The notes: a model not told the origin generated them from the letters alone. A stretch of 64,000 bases of DNA from Streptomyces sp. V3I8 (GCF_030817535.1 NZ_JAUSZL010000002.1:2108001-2172000), one strand, 5' to 3'; positions 16,759 through 25,121 are shown, numbered from the stretch's first letter. Translations and numbers: made by a program.

Positions 16759-17098
16759 GTGCGTCGTGGCTGATCGCGCAGTTCCCCGCGCCCCTAAGGA
16801 CCCGGGGCGCCGAGGTCGCACGGCATCTGCCGGTGCGTCGTGGGCGAGCGCGCAGTTCCCCGCGCCCCTGAGGACCCGGGACGCCGAGGTCACACGGCAT
16901 CTGCGGGTGCGTCGTGGGCGAGCACGCAGTTCCCCGCGCCCCTGAAGACCCGGGGCGCCGAGGTCACACGACACCTGCGGGTGCGTCGTGGGCGAGCACG
17001 CAGTTCCTCGCGCCCCTGAAGACCCGGGGCGCCGAGGTCGCACGACATCTGCCGGTGCGTCGTGGGCGAGCGCGCAGTTCCTCGCGCCCCTGAAAGAC
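16759..17098. repeat. Five tandem copies of a 74-bp hairpin-forming repeat
   Basis: Units start at 16759, 16833, 16907, 16981 and 17055, each exactly 74 bp apart; the last is partial. Each begins gtgcgtcgtgg, contains the element gcagttccccgcgcccct (or ttcctcgcg variant) and then acccggggcgccgaggtc. The arms gcgcccc and ggggcgc (16788-16794 and 16804-16810 in the first unit) can pair as a 7-bp stem with a 9-nt loop. The period is not a multiple of three, so the array is not coding. Copies differ at a few positions. It could end mmuM transcription or act as a REP-like element. The region from 17099 to 17374 holds only the upstream region of the next gene. Confidence 0.85.
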
Positions 17099-17374
17099 GC
17101 TCCCGCCCCCGCCAGGCAGTCTTCAGCGGGGCGCGGTCCTTCGGGGGCTCGCCTCCGGCCATGTCCGCACGTCACTTTGTCCTCGCTGGGGAAAAAGTAT
17201 CGGGAAGTTGTGCCCGGCGGGTTACGGAGTTCTACAAAGGTCGCTAACTTCCTTGAAATGAACCGGTCACAGCGCTGCTGCGACCGGGCTGAACGGCGCG
17301 ACGGCGCGCGCCTGTGCACCGCTTGGCAGTCCGCTGAGGACTGTCCTCATCCCACCCCACTTCGGGAGAGCTCT

Positions 17375-20233
17375 GTGCGCAAGAACCCGCTCGGACACAG
17401 ACGTGTCCACTACCTACTGACCGCCCTGGCCTGCGCCGTCGGCTGTCTGCTGCCCCTGTCCCCGGCCGCCGCCGACACCGCCCGCCAGGCGGGGCCTGCC
17501 GACGGGCCGAAGGCCGCCGCCGTCGAGTACCAGCAGGTCACGCTCGCGAAGGGCGTGGCCGAGACCGGCGAACCGATGACCCTGGCCGTGCTGCCGGACC
17601 GCTCGGTCCTGCACACCGCCCGGGACGGCACGGTCCGGCTGACGAACGCCGCGGGGACCACCTCCGTCGCGGGGAGACTGGACGTCTACAGCCACGACGA
17701 GGAGGGGCTGCAGGGCGTCGCCGTGGATCCCGGTTTCAGCTCCAACCGGTTCGTCTACCTCTACTACGCGCCCAAGCTCAGCACCCCGGCCGGTGACGCC
17801 CCGGCGGACGGCACCGCCGCCGACTTCACCCCCTTCGACGGGGTCAACCGGCTCTCCCGGTTCGTCCTGAAGACCGACGGCACCCTGGACCTCGCCACCG
17901 AGAAGAAGATCCTCGACGTGCCCGCCTCCCGTGGCCTGTGCTGCCACGTGGGCGGCGACATCGACTTCGACGCGGCCGGGAACCTGTACCTGTCCACCGG
18001 CGACGACACCAACCCGTTCGCCTCGGACAGCTACACCCCGATCGACGAGCGTGCCACCCGCAACCCCGCCTTCGACGCCCAGCGTTCCGCGGGCAACACC
18101 AACGACCTGCGCGGCAAGGTCCTGCGGATCAAGGTCAACGCCGACGGGTCGTACGCGATCCCGAGCGGCAACCTCTTCGCGCCCGGCACCGCGAGAACCC
18201 GCCCCGAGATCTACGCGATGGGCTTCCGCAACCCCTTCCGGATGAGCGTCGACAAGCCCACCGGCATCGTCTACCTCGGCGACTACGGCCCCGACGCCGG
18301 TACCGCCAGCCCCACCCGCGGCCCGGGCGGCCAGGTGGAGTTCAACCGGATCACCAAGGCCGGCAACTACGGCTGGCCCTACTGCACCGGCAGGAACGAC
18401 GCCTACATCGACTACAACTTCGCCACCGGCGCCTCCGGCTCCGCCTTCAACTGCGCGGCGCCCACCAACAATTCACCGCGCAACACCGGCCTGACCGACC
18501 TGCCCGCGGTCCAGCCCGCCTGGATCCCCTACGACGGCGCGTCCGTACCGGAGTTCGGCAACGGCTCGGAGTCCCCGATGGGCGGCCCCGTCTACCGTTA
18601 CGACGCCGGCTCCACCTCCGAGGTGAAGTTCCCGCAGGCGTTCGACGGCGACTTCTTCGCCGGGGAGTTCGGACGCCGCTGGATCAAGCGCATCGAGGCC
18701 GGCGGCGACGGCACCGTGCAGTCCATCAACTCCTTCCCCTGGACCGGCACCCAGGTGATGGACATGGCCTTCGGCCCCGACGGCGCCCTGTACGTCCTCG
18801 ACTACGGCACCGGCTACTTCAGCGGCGACGAGAACTCGGCGCTGTACCGCATCGAGCACGTCACGGACGGGCTCGCCCCGACGGCGCAGGCGAAGGCGAA
18901 CGTCACCTCGGGCGGGGCACCGCTGGCCGTGTCGTTCTCCTCGGCCGGCAGCACCGACCCGGACGGCGGCGCCCTCGGCTACGCCTGGACCTTCGGCGAC
19001 GGCGGCACCTCCACCGCCGCCAACCCCTCGCACACCTACACGAGCAACGGCCAGTACACGGCCACGGTGAAGGTCACGGACACCACCGGAAAGTCCGCGA
19101 CGGCCTCCGTGCAGATCACGGTGGGCAACACCGCGCCCACGGTGCGGCTGGACCTGCCGCTCGACGGAAGCATCCACGACTTCGGGGACGCGATTCCCTT
19201 CAAGGTCACGGTGACCGATCCCGAGGACGGCACGATCGACTGCACCAAGGTGAAGGTCACCTTCATCGTCGGTCACGACAGCCACGGCCATCCGCAGACC
19301 TCGACCACCGGGTGCACCGGCACGCTCCAGACCCTCGCGGACGGCGAGCACGACCCCAACGCCAACATCTTCGGCGTGATCGACGCCGAGTACACCGACA
19401 AGGGCGCCGCCGGACAGCCCGCGCTGACCGCGCACGACCAGCACGTCGTCCAGCCCGGTCAACGGCAGGGCGAGCACTACGGCGCCTCGTCCGGCGTCGA
19501 CGTCGTCTCCCACGCCCCCGCGCACGGCGGGAAGACCGTCGGCAACATCGAGAACGGCGACTGGATCTCCTTCCGGCCGTACGCCCTCGGCAACGCGACC
19601 CGGTTCACCGCCCGGGTCTCCTCGGCGGGCGCCGGCGGCACGATCGAGGTCCGCGCCGGGTCCGCCACCGGCACCCTGCTCGGCACGGCGACCGTGCCCG
19701 TGACCGGCGGATGGGAGACCTTCCAGGACGTGACGGCCGGCCTGAGCAACCAGCCCGGCGGCTCCACCTCCCTCCACCTGGTCTTCAAGGGCGGCAGCGG
19801 CGCGCTCTTCGACCTGGACGAGTTCTCCTTCACCACCTCGGGCGACACCACCCGCTCGGGTGAGGTGAAGGGCGTGAACGGCAAGTGCCTGGACATCGAC
19901 AACGCCCAGACCGCCGACGGGACGAAGGTGCAGATCTGGACCTGCAACAACTCCGCCGCGCAGAAGTGGACCGTCCCCGGCGACAGCACGCTGCGGGCGC
20001 TCGGCAAGTGCCTGGACGTGTCCGGCGGAGCGAACGCCGACGGCACCAAGATCCAGCTCTGGACCTGCAACGGCTCCGGCGCCCAGACCTGGACACCCCA
20101 GGCCGACGGCACCGTCCGCAACCCCCAGTCCGGCAAATGCCTGGACGCCTCCGGCGGCACATGGAACGACGGCACCACCGTCCACCTGTGGACCTGCCAC
20201 ACCGCCGCCAACCAGAAATGGACCCTGCCGTAG
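17375..20233 (+). CDS. Secreted PQQ-type sugar dehydrogenase with PKD, CBM and ricin-lectin domains
   Basis: A 952-residue exported multidomain protein. Signal: VRKNPLGHRRVHYLLTALACA, cleaved near AAADTA. Residues about 50-500 form a soluble aldose/sorbosone dehydrogenase-type beta-propeller (GLQGVAVDPGF, GGDIDFDAAGNLYLSTGD, LRGKVLRIK, EIYAMGFRNPFRM, NYGWPYC and MDMAFGPDGALYVLDYGTG), the family that oxidises sugars with PQQ. A PKD domain follows (YAWTFGDGGTSTAANPSHTY), then a CBM6-like module around DWISFRPYALGNATRFTARV, and a ricin B domain from about residue 828 (GKCLDIDNAQTADGTKVQIW). GTG 17375 follows GGGAG. The ThuA-DUF1080 gene starts 16 bp downstream, so they form an operon. PQQ use is inferred from family. 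Confidence 0.87.
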   Translation: MRKNPLGHRRVHYLLTALACAVGCLLPLSPAAADTARQAGPADGPKAAAVEYQQVTLAKGVAETGEPMTLAVLPDRSVLHTARDGTVRLTNAAGTTSVAGRLDVYSHDEEGLQGVAVDPGFSSNRFVYLYYAPKLSTPAGDAPADGTAADFTPFDGVNRLSRFVLKTDGTLDLATEKKILDVPASRGLCCHVGGDIDFDAAGNLYLSTGDDTNPFASDSYTPIDERATRNPAFDAQRSAGNTNDLRGKVLRIKVNADGSYAIPSGNLFAPGTARTRPEIYAMGFRNPFRMSVDKPTGIVYLGDYGPDAGTASPTRGPGGQVEFNRITKAGNYGWPYCTGRNDAYIDYNFATGASGSAFNCAAPTNNSPRNTGLTDLPAVQPAWIPYDGASVPEFGNGSESPMGGPVYRYDAGSTSEVKFPQAFDGDFFAGEFGRRWIKRIEAGGDGTVQSINSFPWTGTQVMDMAFGPDGALYVLDYGTGYFSGDENSALYRIEHVTDGLAPTAQAKANVTSGGAPLAVSFSSAGSTDPDGGALGYAWTFGDGGTSTAANPSHTYTSNGQYTATVKVTDTTGKSATASVQITVGNTAPTVRLDLPLDGSIHDFGDAIPFKVTVTDPEDGTIDCTKVKVTFIVGHDSHGHPQTSTTGCTGTLQTLADGEHDPNANIFGVIDAEYTDKGAAGQPALTAHDQHVVQPGQRQGEHYGASSGVDVVSHAPAHGGKTVGNIENGDWISFRPYALGNATRFTARVSSAGAGGTIEVRAGSATGTLLGTATVPVTGGWETFQDVTAGLSNQPGGSTSLHLVFKGGSGALFDLDEFSFTTSGDTTRSGEVKGVNGKCLDIDNAQTADGTKVQIWTCNNSAAQKWTVPGDSTLRALGKCLDVSGGANADGTKIQLWTCNGSGAQTWTPQADGTVRNPQSGKCLDASGGTWNDGTTVHLWTCHTAANQKWTLP
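19856..20233 (+). repeat. Ricin-domain coding repeat, copy 1
   Basis: These 378 bp encode the ricin B domain of the PQQ-type dehydrogenase. They are almost identical to 21702-22079, the end of the next gene, at a constant offset of 1846 bp and with no gaps. Comparison by eye shows five differences in the coding part: AAC versus GGG, one base in the GCC/GGC codon two further on, and ACC versus GCC near the end. The stop codons also differ (TAG versus TGA). Third-position identity shows recent duplication or gene conversion. Confidence 0.93.
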
Positions 20234-20249
20234 GAGGGAGGAGACCGAC

Positions 20250-22079
20250 ATGCGTACCTATCTGAAAGCAGTCCTCGGCCTGTTCACCGGTGCCGCGCTC
20301 TGCCTGTCACCACAGGCCACGGCGCTGCCCGGCGCGGTGGGCCAGTCCGTCGGCACCGGTTCGGTCGGCGCCGCTCCGGTCGGCGCCGGTTCCGCCCGTA
20401 CCGGGGGATCCGCCGACACCGGATCCGCCGGTGCGACGGCACGCGCCGCGGCCGACCCCGCGTACAAGGTCCTCGTCTTCTCCAAGACAGCGGGCTTCCG
20501 CCACGACTCGATCGACGAGGGCATCGCCGCCCTGCGCGGCCTCGGCACCGCGAACAACTTCACCGTGGACGCGACCGAGGACGCCGGGACCTTCACCACC
20601 GGCAACCTCGCCCAGTACAAGAGCGTCGTCTTCCTGTCGACGACGGGCGACGTGCTGAACGCCGCCCAGCAGACCGCCTTCGAGGGGTACGTCAAGGGCG
20701 GTGGCGGCTACGTCGGCGTCCACGCCGCCGCCGACACCGAGTACGACTGGCCCTTCTACGAGGGGCTGGCCGGCGCGCTGTTCCACTCGCACCCGGCCAT
20801 CCAGTCCGCCACCGTGAAGGTCGAGGACCGGGCGCACGACGCCACCGCGCACCTCGGTTCCGCCTGGCAGCGCACCGACGAGTGGTACAACTACCGCACC
20901 AACCCGCGCACCACCGCCCATGTCCTGGCCTCGCTCGACGAGTCCAGCTACACGGGCGGGAACATGTCCGGCGACCACCCGATCGCCTGGTGCAAGGACT
21001 ACCAGGGCGGCCGGGCCTTCTACACCGGCGGCGGGCACACCGACGAGTCGTACGCCGACCCCGCCTTCCGGCGGCACCTGCTCGGCGGTATCCGCTGGGC
21101 GGCCGGGATGACCGACGCCGACTGCCGACCGGAGACCGGCTACACGCCCCTGTTCGACGGTTCGTCGACCAGCGGCTGGAAGCAGGCCGGGCCGGGGCAG
21201 TTCGGCCTCGCGGACGGCACGCTCACCTCCGTGGGCGGGATGGGGCTGTTCTGGTACTCCGGCCAGGAGTTCACCGGCGACTACTCGCTCAAGCTCGACT
21301 GGCGGATGGCCGGGGACGACAACTCCGGTGTCTTCATCGGCTTCCCGGCCTCCGACGACCCGTGGTCCGCGGTGGACAACGGCTACGAGATCCAGATCGA
21401 CGCGACCGACGCCGTCGATCGCACCACGGGGGCCGTGTACGGCTTCAAGTCGGCGGACGTCGCCGCGCGGGACGCCGCGCTGAATCCGCCGGGTGAGTGG
21501 AACACGTACGAACTCCGGGTCACCGGGGAGCGGTTGGAGATCTTCCTCAACGGGCGGAAGATCAACGACTTCACCAACACCGATCCCGTACGGAGTCTGC
21601 GGCAGGGGCATGTCGGGCTGCAGAACCACGGGGACGGGGACGACGTGTCGTTCCGCAACATCCGGGTCAAGCGGGGTGGCGGCCAGGAGCCGGGGCCGCG
21701 TTCGGGTGAGGTGAAGGGCGTGAACGGCAAGTGCCTGGACATCGACAACGCCCAGACCGCCGACGGGACGAAGGTGCAGATCTGGACCTGCAACGGGTCC
21801 GGCGCGCAGAAGTGGACCGTCCCCGGCGACAGCACGCTGCGGGCGCTCGGCAAGTGCCTGGACGTGTCCGGCGGAGCGAACGCCGACGGCACCAAGATCC
21901 AGCTCTGGACCTGCAACGGCTCCGGCGCCCAGACCTGGACACCCCAGGCCGACGGCACCGTCCGCAACCCCCAGTCCGGCAAATGCCTGGACGCCTCCGG
22001 CGGCACATGGAACGACGGCACCGCCGTCCACCTGTGGACCTGCCACACCGCCGCCAACCAGAAATGGACCCTGCCGTGA
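20250..22079 (+). CDS. Secreted ThuA - DUF1080 (3-keto-disaccharide hydrolase) - ricin-lectin protein
   Basis: A 609-residue exported protein. Signal peptide MRTYLKAVLGLFTGAALCLS. A Ser/Gly/Ala spacer follows, then a ThuA-like domain (residues about 72-290: YKVLVFSKTAGFRHDSI, GGGGYVGVHAAADTEYDWPF, GDHPIAWCKDYQGGRAFYTG and GHTDESYADPAFRRHLLGGI). Residues about 300-480 form the DUF1080/3-keto-disaccharide hydrolase concanavalin-like domain (TPLFDGSSTSGWKQ, YEIQIDATDA, PPGEWNTYELRV and GHVGLQNHGDGDDVSFRNIR). The C-terminus is a ricin B domain nearly identical to that of the upstream gene. ThuA and DUF1080 enzymes act on 3-oxidised sugars, which fits the neighbouring sugar dehydrogenase. A GGAGG lies before the ATG. 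A strong terminator follows at 22100. Confidence 0.88.
   Translation: MRTYLKAVLGLFTGAALCLSPQATALPGAVGQSVGTGSVGAAPVGAGSARTGGSADTGSAGATARAAADPAYKVLVFSKTAGFRHDSIDEGIAALRGLGTANNFTVDATEDAGTFTTGNLAQYKSVVFLSTTGDVLNAAQQTAFEGYVKGGGGYVGVHAAADTEYDWPFYEGLAGALFHSHPAIQSATVKVEDRAHDATAHLGSAWQRTDEWYNYRTNPRTTAHVLASLDESSYTGGNMSGDHPIAWCKDYQGGRAFYTGGGHTDESYADPAFRRHLLGGIRWAAGMTDADCRPETGYTPLFDGSSTSGWKQAGPGQFGLADGTLTSVGGMGLFWYSGQEFTGDYSLKLDWRMAGDDNSGVFIGFPASDDPWSAVDNGYEIQIDATDAVDRTTGAVYGFKSADVAARDAALNPPGEWNTYELRVTGERLEIFLNGRKINDFTNTDPVRSLRQGHVGLQNHGDGDDVSFRNIRVKRGGGQEPGPRSGEVKGVNGKCLDIDNAQTADGTKVQIWTCNGSGAQKWTVPGDSTLRALGKCLDVSGGANADGTKIQLWTCNGSGAQTWTPQADGTVRNPQSGKCLDASGGTWNDGTAVHLWTCHTAANQKWTLP
21702..22079 (+). repeat. 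Ricin-domain coding repeat, copy 2
   Basis: The second copy of the 378-bp ricin-coding sequence described at 19856-20233, fused to the ThuA-DUF1080 protein. The match begins at the shared tcgggtgag and runs to the stop codon. The sequences before the junction (a Pro/Gly/Gln linker here, a Thr/Ser linker there) are unrelated, so the boundary of duplication is sharp. Confidence 0.93.
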
Positions 22080-22099
22080 CCTCCGGTTGAAGTGCTGAA

Positions 22100-22127
22100 G
22101 CGGGGGCCCTCCGAGGAGGGCCCCCGC
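22100..22127 (+). terminator. Terminator hairpin after the ThuA-DUF1080 gene
   Basis: The arms gcgggggccctcc (22100-22112) and ggagggcccccgc (22115-22127) are perfectly complementary over 13 bp, starting 20 bp after the stop codon. No long T-run follows, as is usual in Streptomyces terminators. Confidence 0.8.
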
Positions 22128-22156
22128 GCCCCGTCGTGGGCCGACCACGCAGTTCC

Positions 22157-22190
22157 CCGCGCCCCCCGGAGGGCGCGGTCTTTCTTTTTC
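22157..22190 (+). terminator. Second terminator with T-rich tract, built from the repeated cagttccccgcgcccc element
   Basis: ccgcgccc (22157-22164) pairs with gggcgcgg (22171-22178), and the hairpin is followed at once by tctttcttttt, an unusually T-rich run for this genome. The 5' arm belongs to the cgcagttccccgcgcccc element that also makes up the arrays at 16759 and 23541. This places that element in an intrinsic terminator. Confidence 0.75.
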
Positions 22191-22372
22191 GGGGTGCGGG
22201 GGACCGTGTGGGCGGGCGGGCGCGAGCCGCACCGCGTCCGGCCTGCCGCCGGTCCGGAACCGGCCACTACCTGCACATTCGGCATTTCGAGAGTTTCGGC
22301 TCCGGGGAATTCCACCGAGTACCCGCTCTTCCACGGCGAGTTCGGGCGGCCTTACTGTAGGAGCGGCATAGG

Positions 22373-22397
22373 AAGCGCTTTCTACCCGAAACTTTCG
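22373..22397. promoter_or_regulatory. Candidate autoregulatory operators upstream of the LacI-family gene
   Basis: Two motifs lie side by side 36-60 bp before the start codon at 22433. The first is aagcgctttcta at 22373-22384, identical to the 12-mer upstream of the SGNH esterase. The second is CGAAACTTTCG at 22387-22397, an 11-bp inverted repeat. Further upstream, two TTTCG direct repeats 9 bp apart lie in 22285-22298. The arrangement fits autoregulation by the LacI protein and control of the locus. It is inference from sequence shape. Confidence 0.5.
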
Positions 22398-22432
22398 CGG
22401 GCCCTCGGGACGGGGCCGGAGAGGTGGGCTCC

Positions 22433-23461
22433 ATGGTGCGTACCGGGAGCGTGGCGGGGCCGACCCTCGCGGTCGTCGCACGCGAGGCGGGGGTGTCGGT
22501 GCCGACGGCCTCGAAGGTGGTCAACGGCCGGGAGGACGTGGCGCCTGAGACCCGCCGGCGGGTCACGGAGGCGCTCGACCGGCTGGGGTACGTACGCAGA
22601 CCCCGGTTCGACGGGCTGAAGTCGCCGGGCCTGGTCGATCTCGTCGTGGACCCGCTCGACAGTTCCTGGTCGGGTGCCGTCCTGCACGGTGTGGAGGAGG
22701 CCGCGCACGACGCGGGTCTGGAGGTGGTGGTGACGGCGGGGCTGACCCGCACCCGGGGCGGCCGCCCGGAACGCGGCTGGCTGGACAAGCTCTCCGCGCG
22801 CGGCTCCTCCGGGGTGCTGCTCAACCTCGCCGAGCTGACCGCGCCCCAGTACGCCTGGCTGGAGCAGCACCGGATCCCGTTCGTGCTGATCGACCCGGTG
22901 CTGGAGCCGCCGCCGGGGGTCGTGTCGGTCGGCGCGGCCAACTGGCACGGCGGGGTGACCGCCACCGAGCACCTGCTCTCGCTCGGCCACGAACGCGTCG
23001 CCGTCATCGCGGGCTACCGGCGCCGGATGTGCAGCAACGCGCGTGTCGCCGGGTACCGGTCGGCGCTCGCGGCGGCGGGGGTGCGGCATCGGGCCGAGTA
23101 CCTGCGGTACGGCAGCTTCGACGAGGGTTCCGCGCGTCGCCGGATGCATGAGCTGCTGGACCTGCCGGAGCCGCCCACGGCCGTTTTCGTGTGCTCGGAC
23201 CGGATGGCGCTCGGGGCGTACCGGGCGCTTGGCGAGCGGGGATTGTCCGTGCCGGGCGATGTCAGTGTGGTCGGCTTCGACGATCTGCCCGAGGCGCACT
23301 GGGTCTCGCCTGCGCTGACGACCGTGCGGCAGCCGTTGTCGGAGATGGCGGCGGTTGCGCTGCGTCTGCTGGTGCGGATGATGGGTGGGGAGCGGCCCGA
23401 GGGGACCCGGACGGAGTTGTCGACGTCGTTGGTTGTGCGGGCGAGTACGGCGGTGCGTTGA
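22433..23461 (+). CDS. LacI-family transcriptional regulator
   Basis: A 342-residue repressor. The N-terminal LacI HTH reads TLAVVAREAGVSVPTASKVV with the hinge helix region following (VAPETRRRVTEALDRLGY). The periplasmic-binding-protein-like core carries GLVDLVVDPLDSSWSGAVLH, VSVGAANWHGGVTATEHLL, CSDRMALGAYRALGERGL and VPGDVSVVGFDDLPEAHWV. ATG 22433 is preferred over GTG 22424 because GGAGAGG sits eight bases before it. It lies after the secreted oxidative glycan genes and shares an operator-like 12-mer with the esterase gene, so it probably represses this locus in the absence of an oligosaccharide inducer. The inducer cannot be read from sequence. Confidence 0.92.
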   Translation: MVRTGSVAGPTLAVVAREAGVSVPTASKVVNGREDVAPETRRRVTEALDRLGYVRRPRFDGLKSPGLVDLVVDPLDSSWSGAVLHGVEEAAHDAGLEVVVTAGLTRTRGGRPERGWLDKLSARGSSGVLLNLAELTAPQYAWLEQHRIPFVLIDPVLEPPPGVVSVGAANWHGGVTATEHLLSLGHERVAVIAGYRRRMCSNARVAGYRSALAAAGVRHRAEYLRYGSFDEGSARRRMHELLDLPEPPTAVFVCSDRMALGAYRALGERGLSVPGDVSVVGFDDLPEAHWVSPALTTVRQPLSEMAAVALRLLVRMMGGERPEGTRTELSTSLVVRASTAVR

Positions 23462-23540
23462 GCGGAGGGCTTGGGAGCGGGGGTCGTCGGGTGCGGGTGC
23501 GTCGTGGCTGGTCGCGCAGTTCCCCGCGCCCCTAAAAGAC

Positions 23541-23715
23541 TGCGCCGTTCCCCGCGCCCCTGAAAGACAAAGGACCGTGCCGTTCGCCGCGCCCCTGAAA
23601 GACAGAAGACTGCGCCGTTCCCCGCGCCCCTGAAGGGCAAAGGACTGCGCCGTTCCCCGCGCCCTTGAAAGGCAAAGGACTGTGCCGTTCGCCGCGCTCC
23701 TCAGAGACGCCGTGT
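23541..23715. repeat. Five tandem copies of a 35-bp repeat related to the 74-bp element
   Basis: Units start at 23541, 23576, 23611, 23646 and 23681, each 35 bp: tgcgccgttccccgcgcccc then tgaaagacaaaggac, with substitutions. The shared core (gttccccgcgcccct) is the same as in the 74-bp array at 16759 and in the element at 22150. A single full copy with the gtgcgtcgtgg leader precedes the array at about 23490-23535. The unit lacks the complementary 3' arm, so single units do not form the hairpin. It lies between the LacI gene and a convergent ThuA gene and codes for nothing convincing. Confidence 0.85.
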
Positions 23716-23731
23716 TTCTGGAAGTTCGGGG

Positions 23732-24400
23732 TCAGAGGCGGGATGCCCAGGTGATTCCGCCCAGTAGGTGGGTGCGGAAGTCGGGGTTGTCGTAGGCCTC
23801 GTCCGCGTGGCCCAGGGCTGTGTAGAAGGATCGGCCCCTGCCCTGTTCGTGGCACCAGGCCAGGGGATGGTCCTGGCCCATTCCGCCTCCCTCGTAGGAG
23901 GTTTCGTCGGCAGAGAGCAGGACGCGTACCGAATTCCGCGGGCCGGCGCGGAAGTCGTACCACTCGTCCGTGAGGTTCCAGGTGCCGGGCAGGTGCCGGG
24001 TGGCCGGGTGGTCGTGGTCCTCCACGACCACCCGGCCCTTCTGGTACTCGGGGTGGCGGGCGAAGCGGGCGCCCAGCAGTTCGCCGTAGTAGGGCCAGTC
24101 GTACTCCGTGCAGGCCGCCGCGTGCACCCCGACGAAGCCGCCGCCCGCCTCCACGTACGCGGCGAGGTGCTCCCGGCCCGCCGGCGTCAGGACGTCGCCG
24201 CTGGTGGAGAGGAAGACGACGGCCGCGTACGGGCCCACGGGGGCGTCGAAGAAGCCGGGGTCCTCCGTCGCGTGGACCGTGAAACCGTGCGCGGCGCCGA
24301 GGGACCGTACGGCGGCGATGCCGGCCGGGATCGACTCGTGGCGGTAGTCCGTGGTGCGGGTGTAGACGACGAGCCGGGGTCCGGCGTGCTGTGCTGCCAT
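23732..24400 (-). CDS. ThuA-domain protein (cytosolic)
   Basis: A 222-residue protein consisting of one ThuA-like domain: LVVYTRTTDYRHESIPAGI, AAVVFLSTSGDVLT, GGGFVGVHAAACTEYDWPYY, LTDEWYDFRAGPRNSVRVLL, GQDHPLAWCHEQGRGRSFYT and GHADEAYDNPDFRTHLLGGI. It has no signal peptide, unlike its paralogue domain in the protein at 20250, with which it shares the same motif order. ThuA proteins have a class-I glutamine-amidotransferase-like fold and are linked to disaccharide use. The ATG lies at 24398-24400. It is convergent with the LacI gene across the 35-bp repeat array. It may handle oxidised sugar taken up after the secreted steps. Confidence 0.88.
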   Translation of the reverse strand: MAAQHAGPRLVVYTRTTDYRHESIPAGIAAVRSLGAAHGFTVHATEDPGFFDAPVGPYAAVVFLSTSGDVLTPAGREHLAAYVEAGGGFVGVHAAACTEYDWPYYGELLGARFARHPEYQKGRVVVEDHDHPATRHLPGTWNLTDEWYDFRAGPRNSVRVLLSADETSYEGGGMGQDHPLAWCHEQGRGRSFYTALGHADEAYDNPDFRTHLLGGITWASRL

Positions 24401-24458
24401 GGAGCCGACTCTACGGCGCCTGTCGCGCGGCCCTCCTGAACGGTCCTCGGGCCGGCGC

Positions 24459-25121
24459 TCAGCCGGACGCGCCCACCTCGTTGTCCGGCGCCCCGTCGCC
24501 CACCGGTGGCAGGTCGCCCCGTTCGACCGGCTCGGTCGCCGAGCCCTCGGGTGCCGGGGGCAGGAGCGCGGTCAGTTCCTCCGCGTCGGGACGGTGGACC
24601 GCCTCCGCCGCCGCCCGCAGGACGGCACGGTCCAGCCGGTCCGCGTCACCGACGAGCCGGATGACGTGGCCGTCGCGCGGCACGGCGTACTCGTGGCTGC
24701 CGGCCGCTTCGCGGTACCAGAGGTTCCCGTCGCGTTCGCAGGTGGCCGGCTGCGTCGGGCCGCCCTGCCCGAGCTGCGCCGCGGGGCAGTTCTTCGCGGT
24801 CAGCGTGCCCCGGTCCACGAACATCTCCACCTGGGCACGGGTCTTCCGGTTGAAGTAAGCCGCGTGGAAGCCGTCGTCCCCGAACACGCCCACCGACTGC
24901 CCGGCCACGGCGAACCCGGGTGCCCGCGTGACGTAGACCAGCTCCGGCGCCACCCCCAACGCCTCGGCGCGCGACGCCAGTTCGGCGGGGTCGGCCGCGC
25001 TGCCCGTCCCCGAGCCGGTCCCCGTTGCCGCTCCCGTTCCCGTCCTCGCCTCCTGCGTGCCGCAGGCGACGAGGAGGAACGGGAGCAGCAACAGCGGCAG
25101 GGCGCGCACGGCACGGGTCAT
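24459..25121 (-). CDS. Putative lipoprotein, unknown function
   Basis: A 220-residue exported protein. The signal ends in LLLLPFLLVACGTQEA, a good lipobox (LVAC) for lipid attachment. The mature part starts with a Thr/Gly/Ser low-complexity stretch (TGTGAATGTGSGTGS), then a domain with two further cysteines (KNCPAAQL, PATCERDG) that could form a disulfide. The segment YAVPRDGHVIRLVGDADRLD is typical of Streptomyces membrane lipoproteins of unknown role. Start 25121 has AGGA nine bases upstream; an ATG at 25130 is also possible. It is divergent from the VOC gene across a 72-bp promoter region. No enzymatic motif is seen. Confidence 0.75.
   Translation of the reverse strand: MTRAVRALPLLLLPFLLVACGTQEARTGTGAATGTGSGTGSAADPAELASRAEALGVAPELVYVTRAPGFAVAGQSVGVFGDDGFHAAYFNRKTRAQVEMFVDRGTLTAKNCPAAQLGQGGPTQPATCERDGNLWYREAAGSHEYAVPRDGHVIRLVGDADRLDRAVLRAAAEAVHRPDAEELTALLPPAPEGSATEPVERGDLPPVGDGAPDNEVGASG

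Noticed and set aside
16759..17098. Possible CRISPR array
   Set aside because: The 74-bp units are contiguous with no unique spacers, and no cas genes are near.
23541..23715. Possible CRISPR or coding repeat
   Set aside because: Units of 35 bp are directly joined without spacers, and the period is not a multiple of three.
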